Source: UBA1181 sp045226255
GTDB taxonomy: Bacteria; Bacteroidota; Bacteroidia; Bacteroidales; Paludibacteraceae
Assembly: GCA_045226255.1 (NCBI GenBank)
Contig: JBGVCG010000010.1
Location: 62,001-126,000, forward strand
Reading direction: 5' to 3'
Length of the DNA: 64,000 nucleotides
Positions 16,965-26,206 of the stretch are shown here, piece after piece. The position numbers and the translations under genes are program-made. A model generated the notes under the pieces. That model made no database searches and was not told the origin of the DNA. It saw nothing but the letters and a program-made list of their open reading frames with translations. The first letter of the stretch is position 1, and every line of letters starts with the position of its first letter.

Positions 16965-18874
16965 TTCTCCTGCTCACGACACTGGGGGCGCTACCCCTCC
17001 TCCATGCCCAATCAGAGAAAGATAGCATTCAAGAGACCGAGCTAGATATCGTAGATGTCGTCGGACAAAAAAAGGCAAACTCATCAGACTTCTCGGGAGC
17101 CTCCTCCCTAAGCGCAAGCAACACCTCCATCGAGATGCAACGGCATAAGTCCATCGCGGACTTCCTCGCACAACACACACCATTCCCCGTAAGGCAAAAC
17201 GGTAACGGAATGATGACAACACTTTCCCTGCGGGGCACATCCGCATCCCACACGCAAGTGATTTGGAACGAAATAAACATCAGTCCGCTTACCATGGGGC
17301 AAACGGATTACAGCATATTGCCCACCTACTTTTTCGACAAGATAGATGTCTACCCGGGAGGAGAGAGCACAATATTCGGAGGAGGAACCATCGGAGGTGC
17401 CGTCACACTCAGTTCGAACGTAAGCAAGCTTACCTCCAGCAGATTCACCATAGACGCCGGGCTAGGCTCTTTCGGGAAGAAAAGCGTCGGTTTCAAATCA
17501 CATATCGGCAACAAGAAGGTCAGGAACAAGACCGCCCTATTCTTCAACCAATGCGACAACGACTTCCCGTTCTCCTACAGAGGCGAAGAAATGAGGCAGA
17601 AAAACGCCAGCTACTTTAACTACGGCATACTCAACGAGACAGAAACCCGCATCAACCAATGGAACACACTGGGAGGAGACGTATGGTTCACGAAATACAA
17701 CCGCGACATACAGCCCATGATGCAGAACAACGACGACCCATCCAAATACGAAGAGATATCCGACCAAAGCACGAAAGTGGTTCTGCACCACGAATTCGAC
17801 AAACACCTATGGAGCCTTCGGAACAAAGCGGCGTGGATCAACGACCGGGAGAAATACCACGATGACCTGATCGCCACCCACGACATCTCCATTCACAGCA
17901 ACCTTCGCCACAAGATATACAGCACACACCTCTACTCCCCCGTATTTTTCGAGATTGGAGGAAATATCCACTATATCAAACCAGAAGTATACGCTTACAA
18001 AGAGGGCACAGAAGAATGGAGAGGCGCACTCTTCCTCCTCTCACAAATCAGCCCCATAAAACGACTCACCCTGCGAGGCAGTCTGCGGAAAGAATTCGTG
18101 ACGGACATATCCATTCCTCTCTCCTTCTCGTTCGGTGCGAAGACACCCGCCGTAATGGGGAAGCATGTGCAATGGACGCTAGGAGGCAATTTGGCAAGAA
18201 ACACCAAGGCACCGACCCTGAACGACCGTTACTGGGGAGAGATGGGTAACAAGGACCTCAACGCGGAGACCTCATTCAACCTGGAATTCAAAAGCGAAGT
18301 GAAGGCTACATTCAGCCATTACAGCATGAACATTGAAGCCACGCTCTACAGAAACAACGTGGACAACTGGATTATGTGGATGCCTCGGGGATCCATCTGG
18401 AAGCCTATCAACGTGGACAAAGTGCTGGCAAGAGGTATCGAATGGGGCGTAACGCAAAAATTCTCCATCGTCAAGACCACACACTCCCTCAAATGCCTCT
18501 TCAACCATAGTTTCACAGAAATAAGGGAAGGTTTCGCAAACATGCGTCCCTTCATAGGCCATCAAATGCCCCTCCTGCCCCGAAACACGTTCGCTGGCAC
18601 TTGGACAACCAAATTCAAGCACGCAGACATATCGCTGAGCGGGCATTACACCGGAGAGAGGACCTCGTCCGACATATTCGATATCCTGGAGGGATACTTC
18701 CTGCTCGACCTCGCAACGGAATACGACATCATCATCCATTCCATTGAGAAGCGGGATCATACCCTCACCCCCACCCTACAAATCAACAATCTCCTCGGCA
18801 AAGAATATCAGAGTATCCCTTTCCGGGGAATGCCAGGAAGGAACTTCTCCTTCAACATAAGATGGGACTTTTAA
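16946..18874 (+). CDS. TonB-dependent outer-membrane receptor (possibly cobalamin/BtuB-type)
   Basis: The start at ATG 16946 gives MQNRILILLLTTLGALPLLHAQ, a clean signal peptide, and overlaps the EEP gene by 19 bp; an in-frame extension to 16808 is a shadow. The 642-residue protein has a plug domain (VDVVGQKKA, MTTLSLRGTSASHTQVIWNE, GGTIGGAVTL) and a C-terminal barrel ending MPGRNFSFNIRWDF. No SusC-type carboxypeptidase-like N-terminal repeat is present, so it is a siderophore/vitamin-class receptor rather than a glycan one. Length and plug resemble Bacteroidetes BtuB-like receptors, and a DUF5074 beta-propeller lipoprotein lies 3 kb downstream. No cobalamin riboswitch is visible, so ligand remains inferred. 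Confidence 0.88.
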   Translation: MQNRILILLLTTLGALPLLHAQSEKDSIQETELDIVDVVGQKKANSSDFSGASSLSASNTSIEMQRHKSIADFLAQHTPFPVRQNGNGMMTTLSLRGTSASHTQVIWNEINISPLTMGQTDYSILPTYFFDKIDVYPGGESTIFGGGTIGGAVTLSSNVSKLTSSRFTIDAGLGSFGKKSVGFKSHIGNKKVRNKTALFFNQCDNDFPFSYRGEEMRQKNASYFNYGILNETETRINQWNTLGGDVWFTKYNRDIQPMMQNNDDPSKYEEISDQSTKVVLHHEFDKHLWSLRNKAAWINDREKYHDDLIATHDISIHSNLRHKIYSTHLYSPVFFEIGGNIHYIKPEVYAYKEGTEEWRGALFLLSQISPIKRLTLRGSLRKEFVTDISIPLSFSFGAKTPAVMGKHVQWTLGGNLARNTKAPTLNDRYWGEMGNKDLNAETSFNLEFKSEVKATFSHYSMNIEATLYRNNVDNWIMWMPRGSIWKPINVDKVLARGIEWGVTQKFSIVKTTHSLKCLFNHSFTEIREGFANMRPFIGHQMPLLPRNTFAGTWTTKFKHADISLSGHYTGERTSSDIFDILEGYFLLDLATEYDIIIHSIEKRDHTLTPTLQINNLLGKEYQSIPFRGMPGRNFSFNIRWDF

Positions 18875-18975
18875 CGCACATCCACAAGCGTCGATGTCAC
18901 CTCAACACATATCCCCATCACTGAAACATAATGACATTTCACTTAAATATATTTTCACACTCCAAATTATCGTTA

Positions 18976-18983
18976 TACCTTTG
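18976..18983 (+). promoter_or_regulatory. -7 promoter element of beta-helix protein gene
   Basis: TACCTTTG is a perfect TAnnTTTG match, giving a leader of about 52 nt. It shows the gene is transcribed separately from the TonB receptor 165 bp upstream. Confidence 0.6.
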
Positions 18984-19039
18984 CGATATTAGGTAAATTG
19001 ATATTGATTATGTGGCACTAAAAGAAAAACAATAACAAC

Positions 19040-21631
19040 ATGAAAAAACACATTATACTTACATTATTGTTCTTCACCACCCTATTTATCTGGGCGGAAA
19101 GCACTATCATCTTTCACTTCGGGGAGAGAGAAAAAAATTTCTCCATCTCTCAAGTTGACACCATACGTTTCCAAAACGGAGGGATCCAAATAGAAACACA
19201 CAGTGGATCAGAGAATTACGCACTAACAGAAGTCGACAGCGTCACCTTCGGTTTGGACAAGGGTGACGGCGACACCGTATTCGTCACCTATAATGGCAAT
19301 TCCGTCACCATCGACAACCCTTACGACAACGTCGATGCATATGCAGACGGTGCAGAAGTGACAATCATCTCCGAAGAGGGTAAGAAGGGGATCGTCTACT
19401 ACCTCTCCGGTTCTTCAACCAACGGTTCGTTCAACTTCACGCCAGACAAAGGCTACACGCTGGTGATGGATAACCTTTCGCTCACCAACGAGACCTCTCC
19501 TATCGTCCTGAACAAGGGCTTGGACGACGAATCGTATGCGGCGACCATATACCTCAAAGGCAAATCAAGCCTCACAGACAGTGAGAACAACAACCTAAAA
19601 TCGACCCTCTACTCTAAATCCAAGCTTAAATTCAACGACTTGGACAACGGACAATTGATCATCAAGGGTCAAAAACAACATGCCATCAACTCCTCTAAGC
19701 GAGTAGAAATCTATAGCGGAGAGGTGAAGATCAACGGATCGAAGGGTGATGGAATCAATGCGGACGGTCTAGAGATGTACGGAGGATCCCTCTCGATATC
19801 AGAGACCGCCAGCGATGGTGTGGATTGCAGCGAGCTCATCCACATCGAAGGAGGAACATTAGACCTCAACGTCGCTGCGGACGACTCCAAAGGATTGAAG
19901 TGTGACAGTGTCATAGAAATCACAGGAGGAAAGGTGAACGCAGAAGTGTCGGGCAAGGGTTCCAAGGCGGTAAAAGCGAAAGGAAAGGTAACCGTTTCTG
20001 GTGGAGAACTGATTGCGGAGCTCAGTGCGAAAGAGCCTTTTGCCGGCACGAACAATGATTACGGATACAACGCGGCCATCGCCTGCGACGGAGATATTGA
20101 GATCGCCCAAGAAGGAAAAGTGAAAGTTACCGGAGCCGGTATCGCAGCCAAGGGATTCAATGCGGACGCTAACGTGATCTTCAATGGTGGAGAGACCTCC
20201 ATCAACCTGACAGGAAAGCAATACAACGAGACCGCCAATAGAGACACGGTATCTTGCACAGGTATCAAGTGCGACGGCAAGTTCACCTTGACCGACGGAA
20301 AAGTGGAAATCAACATTGGTTCGGACGCTTACCTCTGCAAGGGTATCAAAGCGGACGGAGACATGGAGATATCTGGCGGTGACCTGACCATCAAGATAGA
20401 AGGCGGATACTACATCACCGGTCAATCCCAATCCGGCGGTGGCGGTGGCATGTGGGGCATGGGCGGTGGTGCCAAGACGACCTACAGCTACGCCTCATCA
20501 AAAATCATCAAAGCGGGCAAAGACTTCACCATGACAGGCGGATCGGCCAATTTGACCGCCACATTGGGTAAGGGAATCATGTGCGACGGGAACGTCACCA
20601 TCGGAGAGAAAAACGGAGATGACAATAACCTGAAGCTCATCATCAACGCTGGTAGCCAAAAGAACGAGACCCATACCCACGACGGAGGATCCATCGAGGG
20701 AGTCCGCACCAAGGCGCATGGTTCTCCAAAGGGTATCAAAGCGGATAAAAACATCACCATCAATAGCGGATGCATCGACATCTACGCTTACGACACAGGT
20801 ATCCTCGCGGAGGAAATCCTCACCATCAACAGCGGAAACATCGAGGTGGACGCACCATACGACCAAGGCGTATTCGGCAAGAAGGAGTTGAACATCCTCG
20901 GTGGAAGTGTATCCGTGCTATCTTCCTACGAAGCATTTTCCGGCGCCTCCATCACCCTTGACGGAGACAGCCGCACCTACGTAATCGCTTCGGACGACGC
21001 ATGGAACGCCACCAACGGTCAAGAGAAATCCGACAACGTACATATTTACCTCAAGGGCGGAATCCACTACGCACAGGCGGAAGGTGACGGTCTGGACTCT
21101 AACGGAGACATGGTCATCACGGGCGGTATCACCGTAGTGGCGCAAAGGCACTCCCTGAACTCTCCTTTGGATGCGGAGGGAATCACCCACAAGGGCGGCT
21201 TCGTCTTAGCGGTCGGCGGAAACGGAATGTTCAACGAGTCTATTCCAGTCGCATCGGAAGGCCACATCTACAACAGCAGCTTCACACTGAAAGCTGGACA
21301 ATACATCCTTGTGGCAAACAATTCAGGCAACGTCATCGCGGCGCTGAAGATGCCACTCGACCCATACAACGCAAACAACGGAAATGGAGCCATCTGCGCC
21401 TACAACGCCAACATAAGGAACTACAACTTCTATGTGGGCAATAACTTCAACGGAGAGCTGAACTATTTCGACAAATTCGGCTTCTATGATCCGGAGCAGA
21501 ACTTCAACATCAACCAATTCCAAAGGTTAGACGTCAAGACAGAAACCGGCAATGGTAGCGCATTCGGCGGCGGCGGTCAATGGGGCGGCGGTCAATGGGG
21601 CGGCGGTGGCAGCCAATGGGGCGGATGGTAA
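19040..21631 (+). CDS. Cthe_2159/DUF4353-type carbohydrate-binding beta-helix protein, secreted
   Basis: An 863-residue exported protein (signal MKKHIILTLLFFTTLFIWAE). Residues about 25-75 form a small domain (FSISQVDTIRF...LTEVDSVTFG) seen at the N-terminus of many Bacteroidales surface proteins. From about 95 to 790 runs a right-handed beta-helix made of irregular repeats such as ITGGKVNAEVSGKGSKAVKA. This pattern fits the Cthe_2159 family, whose founding member binds cellulose and polygalacturonate. A Gly/Met/Trp insert (GGGGGMWGMGGGAK) interrupts the helix near 475. The C-terminus is a Gly-Gln-Trp tail (GGQWGGGQWGGGGSQWGGW) rather than a recognisable T9SS domain. Role is inferred as surface polysaccharide binding or matrix. 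Confidence 0.82.
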   Translation: MKKHIILTLLFFTTLFIWAESTIIFHFGEREKNFSISQVDTIRFQNGGIQIETHSGSENYALTEVDSVTFGLDKGDGDTVFVTYNGNSVTIDNPYDNVDAYADGAEVTIISEEGKKGIVYYLSGSSTNGSFNFTPDKGYTLVMDNLSLTNETSPIVLNKGLDDESYAATIYLKGKSSLTDSENNNLKSTLYSKSKLKFNDLDNGQLIIKGQKQHAINSSKRVEIYSGEVKINGSKGDGINADGLEMYGGSLSISETASDGVDCSELIHIEGGTLDLNVAADDSKGLKCDSVIEITGGKVNAEVSGKGSKAVKAKGKVTVSGGELIAELSAKEPFAGTNNDYGYNAAIACDGDIEIAQEGKVKVTGAGIAAKGFNADANVIFNGGETSINLTGKQYNETANRDTVSCTGIKCDGKFTLTDGKVEINIGSDAYLCKGIKADGDMEISGGDLTIKIEGGYYITGQSQSGGGGGMWGMGGGAKTTYSYASSKIIKAGKDFTMTGGSANLTATLGKGIMCDGNVTIGEKNGDDNNLKLIINAGSQKNETHTHDGGSIEGVRTKAHGSPKGIKADKNITINSGCIDIYAYDTGILAEEILTINSGNIEVDAPYDQGVFGKKELNILGGSVSVLSSYEAFSGASITLDGDSRTYVIASDDAWNATNGQEKSDNVHIYLKGGIHYAQAEGDGLDSNGDMVITGGITVVAQRHSLNSPLDAEGITHKGGFVLAVGGNGMFNESIPVASEGHIYNSSFTLKAGQYILVANNSGNVIAALKMPLDPYNANNGNGAICAYNANIRNYNFYVGNNFNGELNYFDKFGFYDPEQNFNINQFQRLDVKTETGNGSAFGGGGQWGGGQWGGGGSQWGGW

Positions 21632-21664
21632 TCCACCACGCCATCCGGAAACAGATAAAGACAT

Positions 21665-21716
21665 TCACCCTTTGCGACGTACAATCATCATCGTCGCAAA
21701 GGGTGATTCTTTTTTC
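21665..21716 (+). terminator. Intrinsic terminator after beta-helix gene
   Basis: A perfect 15-bp stem, 21665-21679 with 21692-21706, a 12-nt loop, then TTCTTTTTTC. One of the strongest terminators in the window. Confidence 0.92.
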
Positions 21717-21828
21717 AGCACTCCCTTTTCGATCACATCCCCTGTCTTCTCCGAAGATGATAAAAACAACCCGCGAACACAGAGAATGATAAATTGAGAG
21801 AAAAGGTTGAGAATCTAATAGTAATAAT

Positions 21829-21836
21829 TAAATTTG
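21829..21836 (+). promoter_or_regulatory. -7 promoter element of DUF5074 gene
   Basis: TAAATTTG matches TAnnTTTG exactly, about 26 bp before the start codon. Confidence 0.55.
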
Positions 21837-21861
21837 CACAACTAAAAGAAAAAATTGCAAA

Positions 21862-22944
21862 ATGGGAAAAAGTAAATTTATCAAACAATTCAGCTTATTT
21901 ACTATCGCCTCCCTATTCGCCATCAACTTCAACAGTTGTAAGGACGACGAAGAGGAAAACAAAGAGAGTAACGAGTCTTCAACAGACTACACCTGCATCA
22001 TCCTAAACCAAGGAAATTACAATGATGCGAGCGGAAGCATCAGCACCATCGACGAGAATGGAGAGGTTACCAACCAAGTGTACAAATATGCTAACGCCTA
22101 CTCCCTCGCCTCCATCATCGAATCAGGATTCATCGACAGAGGGAAACTCATCCTCATCTGCAACAACGAGGACAAGATAGAAATAGTAAACGCAGGCGAT
22201 TTCAAGAGGATCTCCACCATTAAAGGAATCATCACCCCAAGATATGGAGCGGTCGCAGACGGATACCTTTTCGTGACTTCCGTGCCAGACTGGAACCAAT
22301 TAGAGGGTAGAGTTTACAAAATAGACCTCGCCGCAGCGAAAATCGACACTTTCCTCAAGTTGGACAACCAACCAGAAGGCATCATCAATTGGAACGGGAA
22401 AATTGTTGTGGGAGAGGGGAACAAGGTGAAACTCATCAATCCAACCTCCTTTACCGTCGAGAAGACCGTGAAATTGCCTGCCGCACTCAGCGCAAAGCAC
22501 TTCACCAAAGACAGCGACAACAAAGTATGGGTATCCATCATAGGTTACGACAAGAACTACACCGCACAGGGTGGTATTTCCCAATTGGACTTCAGCAAAG
22601 ATTCCGTAGACAACTACACACAATTGGAGAATATCGCAGGAGAGGGACATCTCTGCACCAACCCTGACAAGACGGAAATCCTTTATCGTACCGTAGTGGG
22701 AGCATACACGTCTAATGAGAAAAGTGGCATCAGCAGCTATGACATCGCCTCAAAAAGCGAGAAAGAAATTGTTTCGGGCTATGGTTTCTACGGATTTAAC
22801 GTAGATCCGAAGACAGGAGATATCTACACCGCTAACATCAACGGTTGGATTAACAGCACCCTGCTCATCTATGATGCGCAAGGAAACGCGAAGAGCACAG
22901 ACCAAACCGTCGGAGTAGGCGCCTGCCGATTCATCTTCAAATAA
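21862..22944 (+). CDS. DUF5074 beta-propeller lipoprotein
   Basis: A 360-residue lipoprotein: signal segment with lipobox ending FNSCKDDEEEN, the acidic residues after Cys resembling the surface-export signal of Bacteroidetes lipoproteins. The mature part shows seven-bladed YncE-like propeller repeats (IILNQGNYNDASGSISTID at the start; KIEIVNAGDFKRISTI; PEGIINWNGKIVVGEGNKV; TGDIYTANINGW). DUF5074 proteins lie beside TonB receptors in Bacteroidetes. The Bacteroides cobalamin-capture protein BtuG is a propeller lipoprotein of this general kind, so a vitamin B12 role with the receptor at 16946 is possible but unproven. Confidence 0.85.
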   Translation: MGKSKFIKQFSLFTIASLFAINFNSCKDDEEENKESNESSTDYTCIILNQGNYNDASGSISTIDENGEVTNQVYKYANAYSLASIIESGFIDRGKLILICNNEDKIEIVNAGDFKRISTIKGIITPRYGAVADGYLFVTSVPDWNQLEGRVYKIDLAAAKIDTFLKLDNQPEGIINWNGKIVVGEGNKVKLINPTSFTVEKTVKLPAALSAKHFTKDSDNKVWVSIIGYDKNYTAQGGISQLDFSKDSVDNYTQLENIAGEGHLCTNPDKTEILYRTVVGAYTSNEKSGISSYDIASKSEKEIVSGYGFYGFNVDPKTGDIYTANINGWINSTLLIYDAQGNAKSTDQTVGVGACRFIFK

Positions 22945-22962
22945 AATTTTTAGGCATAATAC

Positions 22963-22996
22963 AAAAAGAGTGTGGTACTTCCGCACTCTTTTTTTT
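22963..22996 (+). terminator. Intrinsic terminator after DUF5074 gene
   Basis: AAAAAGAGTG (22963-22972) pairs with CACTCTTTTT (22984-22993); the stem extends inward with a G-U pair and is followed by a T run. Confidence 0.85.
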
Positions 22997-23053
22997 GTCT
23001 CTACCCCGCCATTCAACCTTTCCAACGAACACGGCTCTTCCCTTTATGACCAA

Positions 23054-23085
23054 TAAATAGTAAATCGGAAATAGTCAAATAGGAA
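23054..23085. repeat. AT-rich AGTAAAT-type repeat, copy 1
   Basis: Contains TAAATAGTAAATCG (23054-23067) followed by related short iterations (AATAGTCAAATAGGAAAT). The same 14-mer recurs at 30144-30157 upstream of the trp leader. Confidence 0.5.
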
Positions 23086-23212
23086 ATATCGTATTCTGTC
23101 CAACGCTGGAAAGGGGACTGCCGTACCCAACGAAATATATTATTGAGCCTCCAATCTACTTGTAAACCAAAAATAACTAAATTCGCGCCAGAATCAGAAA
23201 AGGCGTATCGAA

Positions 23213-26047
23213 GTGGAGAAGAAAGGACAAGAAACTGGCTGGATAGAGGTTTACGGGGCAAGGGTCCACAATCTGAAGGACATCGACGTAAGTATTCCCC
23301 GGGACAAACTGACAGTGATAACAGGACTGAGCGGAAGCGGGAAATCCTCGTTGGCGTTCGACACCATCTATGCGGAGGGACAGCGGCGCTACATCGAGAC
23401 TTTCTCTTCCTACGCAAGAAATTTCCTCGGCAATATCGAACGCCCCGACGTGGACAAGATCACCGGGCTCAGCCCCGTCATCTCCATCGAGCAAAAGACA
23501 ACCAACAAGAACCCACGCTCCACTGTGGGAACGACCACCGAAATATATGATTTTCTCCGTCTCCTCTTCGCAAGGGCAGGTGTGGCCTACTCCTACGTGA
23601 CAGGAGAAAAGATGGTGAAACATACCGAAGAGCAGATTCTCAACCTAATCCACACGGAATACAAGGATGAGGCCGTGCTGATCCTCGCCCCGCTCATCAA
23701 CTCCCGAAAAGGACACTACAAGGAGTTGTTCGAGCAGACCCGCAAGAAGGGTTACCTGAACGTACGGGTGGACGGCGAGATGAGGGAAATCACCCACGGC
23801 ATGAAGCTGGACCGCTACAAGAACCACACCATCGAGGTAGTCATCGACAAGCTGGTCATCACCGACAAGAACGAGAAGCGCATCAAAGACTCGGTGAGGA
23901 TCGCCATGAAGCAAGGAAACGGAACGCTCATCGTGGTGAAGAAAAGCGACGGCAGCAGCCGCCACTTCAGCCGCCACCTCATGTGCCCCACTTCAGGCAT
24001 ATCCTATGCGGAACCCGCCCCGCACAACTTCTCGTTCAACTCGCCCCACGGAGCCTGCGACAAGTGCAAGGGTCTGGGATACGTCAATGAAATAGACCTA
24101 GACAAAATCATACCCGACAAACGGCAAAGCATCTACAACGGAGGCATATCCCCGTTAGGAAAATATAAAAAATCACTCTTCTTCTGGATGTTGGAGGCCA
24201 TCGCCGAGAAGTACGAATTCTCCCTGAAAGACCCGATAGAAGAGATCCCCGAAGAGGCACTGAACGCTATCCTCAACGGAACGGACGAGCGCATCTGCGT
24301 GAAGAACAGTTCGTTGGGCGAATCGCACTGCACCTACAGCTTCGAGGGTGTCATCCGCTACATCGAGATGCAACGGGAGGGCGACACCTCCGCCACCTCA
24401 CAGAAATGGGCGGAGCAATTCAGCAAGACGATCGTCTGCCCGGAGTGCGGTGGCAGCCGAATCAACCAAGAGGCGAGGAACTACAAGATCGCAGGGAAAA
24501 GCATCGACCAACTCGCCAATATGGACATCGCCGAGCTACAAGAGTGGACCCAGAACGTGGGCGAGGAGTTGGAAGAGAAACAACGCACCATCGCCACGGA
24601 GATCCTCAAGGAGATACAAACGAGGCTACAGTTCCTCATCGACGTCGGACTGGACTACCTCTCCCTCAACCGCGCCACCGCCACCCTATCAGGCGGTGAG
24701 AGCCAACGCATCAGGCTGGCGACCCAAATCGGCTCGCAACTCGTCAACGTGCTCTACATCCTCGACGAGCCGAGCATCGGACTCCACCAGCGGGACAACA
24801 CACGCCTCATCAACTCCCTGAAACGGTTGCGCGACATCGGCAACTCCATCATCGTCGTGGAGCATGACAAAGACATGATGCTCGAATCAGACTACATCGT
24901 GGACATGGGACCATTGGCAGGGCGTAAGGGTGGGAACGTCGTCTTCGAAGGCACCCCCAAGGAGATGCTGAAGACCAATACGATGACGGCCGAATACCTC
25001 AACGGCAAACGCAGGATAGAGGTGAGGCCAGAGAAACGCGAGGGAACGGGCAAGAGCATCCGTCTTTACGGAGCGAGAGGAAACAACCTGAAGAACGTGA
25101 ACGTAGAGATACCATTGGGCAAGTTGGTCTGCGTATCGGGCGTGTCAGGCAGTGGCAAGTCCACACTCATCAACGACACACTCCAGCCCATCCTCAGCCA
25201 GCACTTCTACAATTCTCTGCAAGACCCATTGCCATACGACAGAATCGAGGGATTGGAGAACATAGACAAGGTCATCAACGTGGACCAGACCCCTATCGGG
25301 CGCACGCCAAGATCCAACCCAGCCACCTATACCGGGCTGTTCGGGGAGATACGAGAGCTCTTCGTGACCCTGCCGGAGTCGAAGATCAGGGGATACAAGC
25401 CAGGGCGCTTCTCCTTCAACGTGAAGGGAGGAAGGTGCGAAACCTGCGGAGGAAACGGATTCAGGACCATCGAAATGAACTTCCTGCCCGATGTGCTCGT
25501 GCCTTGCGAGACCTGTCAAGGCAAACGATACAACAGAGAGACGTTGGAGGTACGTTTCAAGGGAAAATCCATTGCAGACGTGTTGGACATGACCATCAAC
25601 ATGGCCGTCGAATTCTTCGAGAACATTCCATCCATCTACCACAAAGTCAAGACGTTGCAAGAGATTGGCTTAGGATACATCCGCTTAGGGCAACCCTCCA
25701 CCACCCTCTCAGGCGGTGAGAGCCAGCGCATCAAGCTCGCCACCGAGTTGATGAGGAAAGAGACCGGCAGCACGCTTTACATCCTCGACGAGCCTACAAC
25801 GGGGCTCCATTTCGAGGACATAAGGATACTCTTGGACGTGATGAACAAACTAGTGGACAGAGGCAATTCCATCATCGTCATCGAGCACAACATGGACATC
25901 ATCAAGTCGGCGGACTACGTCATCGACATGGGTCCGGAAGGCGGACGAGGCGGAGGAGAGATCATGGCCACCGGCACACCGGAGGAGGTGGCGCACAATC
26001 CAAAGAGTGCGACGGGCGCCTATCTGAGCAAAGAGATGCAAGGATAA
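23213..26047 (+). CDS. uvrA: Excinuclease ABC subunit UvrA
   Basis: The damage-recognition ATPase of nucleotide excision repair. The 944-residue length is typical. Two ABC modules are visible: Walker A GLSGSGKSS (38-46) with the EGQRRYIETFSSYARNF insert, and GVSGSGKST in the second half; both have ATLSGGESQRI or TTLSGGESQRI signatures and ILDEPSIGLH / ILDEPTTGLH Walker B. The second zinc finger (CETCGGNG...CETCQGKR) is complete. In the first, the initial CxxC is reduced to one Cys (CPTSG), before CDKCKGLG. The start is GTG 23213. Upstream 22997-23212 holds only an AT-rich repeat and no gene. Confidence 0.97.
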   Translation: MEKKGQETGWIEVYGARVHNLKDIDVSIPRDKLTVITGLSGSGKSSLAFDTIYAEGQRRYIETFSSYARNFLGNIERPDVDKITGLSPVISIEQKTTNKNPRSTVGTTTEIYDFLRLLFARAGVAYSYVTGEKMVKHTEEQILNLIHTEYKDEAVLILAPLINSRKGHYKELFEQTRKKGYLNVRVDGEMREITHGMKLDRYKNHTIEVVIDKLVITDKNEKRIKDSVRIAMKQGNGTLIVVKKSDGSSRHFSRHLMCPTSGISYAEPAPHNFSFNSPHGACDKCKGLGYVNEIDLDKIIPDKRQSIYNGGISPLGKYKKSLFFWMLEAIAEKYEFSLKDPIEEIPEEALNAILNGTDERICVKNSSLGESHCTYSFEGVIRYIEMQREGDTSATSQKWAEQFSKTIVCPECGGSRINQEARNYKIAGKSIDQLANMDIAELQEWTQNVGEELEEKQRTIATEILKEIQTRLQFLIDVGLDYLSLNRATATLSGGESQRIRLATQIGSQLVNVLYILDEPSIGLHQRDNTRLINSLKRLRDIGNSIIVVEHDKDMMLESDYIVDMGPLAGRKGGNVVFEGTPKEMLKTNTMTAEYLNGKRRIEVRPEKREGTGKSIRLYGARGNNLKNVNVEIPLGKLVCVSGVSGSGKSTLINDTLQPILSQHFYNSLQDPLPYDRIEGLENIDKVINVDQTPIGRTPRSNPATYTGLFGEIRELFVTLPESKIRGYKPGRFSFNVKGGRCETCGGNGFRTIEMNFLPDVLVPCETCQGKRYNRETLEVRFKGKSIADVLDMTINMAVEFFENIPSIYHKVKTLQEIGLGYIRLGQPSTTLSGGESQRIKLATELMRKETGSTLYILDEPTTGLHFEDIRILLDVMNKLVDRGNSIIVIEHNMDIIKSADYVIDMGPEGGRGGGEIMATGTPEEVAHNPKSATGAYLSKEMQG

Positions 26048-26174
26048 GCAACCAACTAATCCATAGCGCATTACAAAGCGATCGCGACTTTTTTCGGTCC
26101 GCATTGTTGAAAACGTGTTAATCCTTTTTAACCACCGAGGGGAGCAAACGAAATAGGGTATGAAAAAAAATATT

Positions 26175-26182
26175 TATATTCG
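26175..26182 (+). promoter_or_regulatory. Probable -7 element of parA-parB unit
   Basis: TATATTCG differs from TAnnTTTG at one position and lies 25 bp before parA. Confidence is limited by the mismatch. Confidence 0.4.
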
Positions 26183-26206
26183 CGTAGAACAAAAGTAGGA
26201 GTTCGT

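Noticed and set aside
18875..19039. Cobalamin riboswitch for the receptor/beta-helix region
   Set aside because: No B12-box-like sequence, and the spacer is too short for that RNA class.
26048..26206. parS site or replication origin near parAB
   Set aside because: No TGTTNCACGTGNAACA-like palindrome or DnaA-box cluster was seen; GTTGAAAACGTGTT is too divergent.
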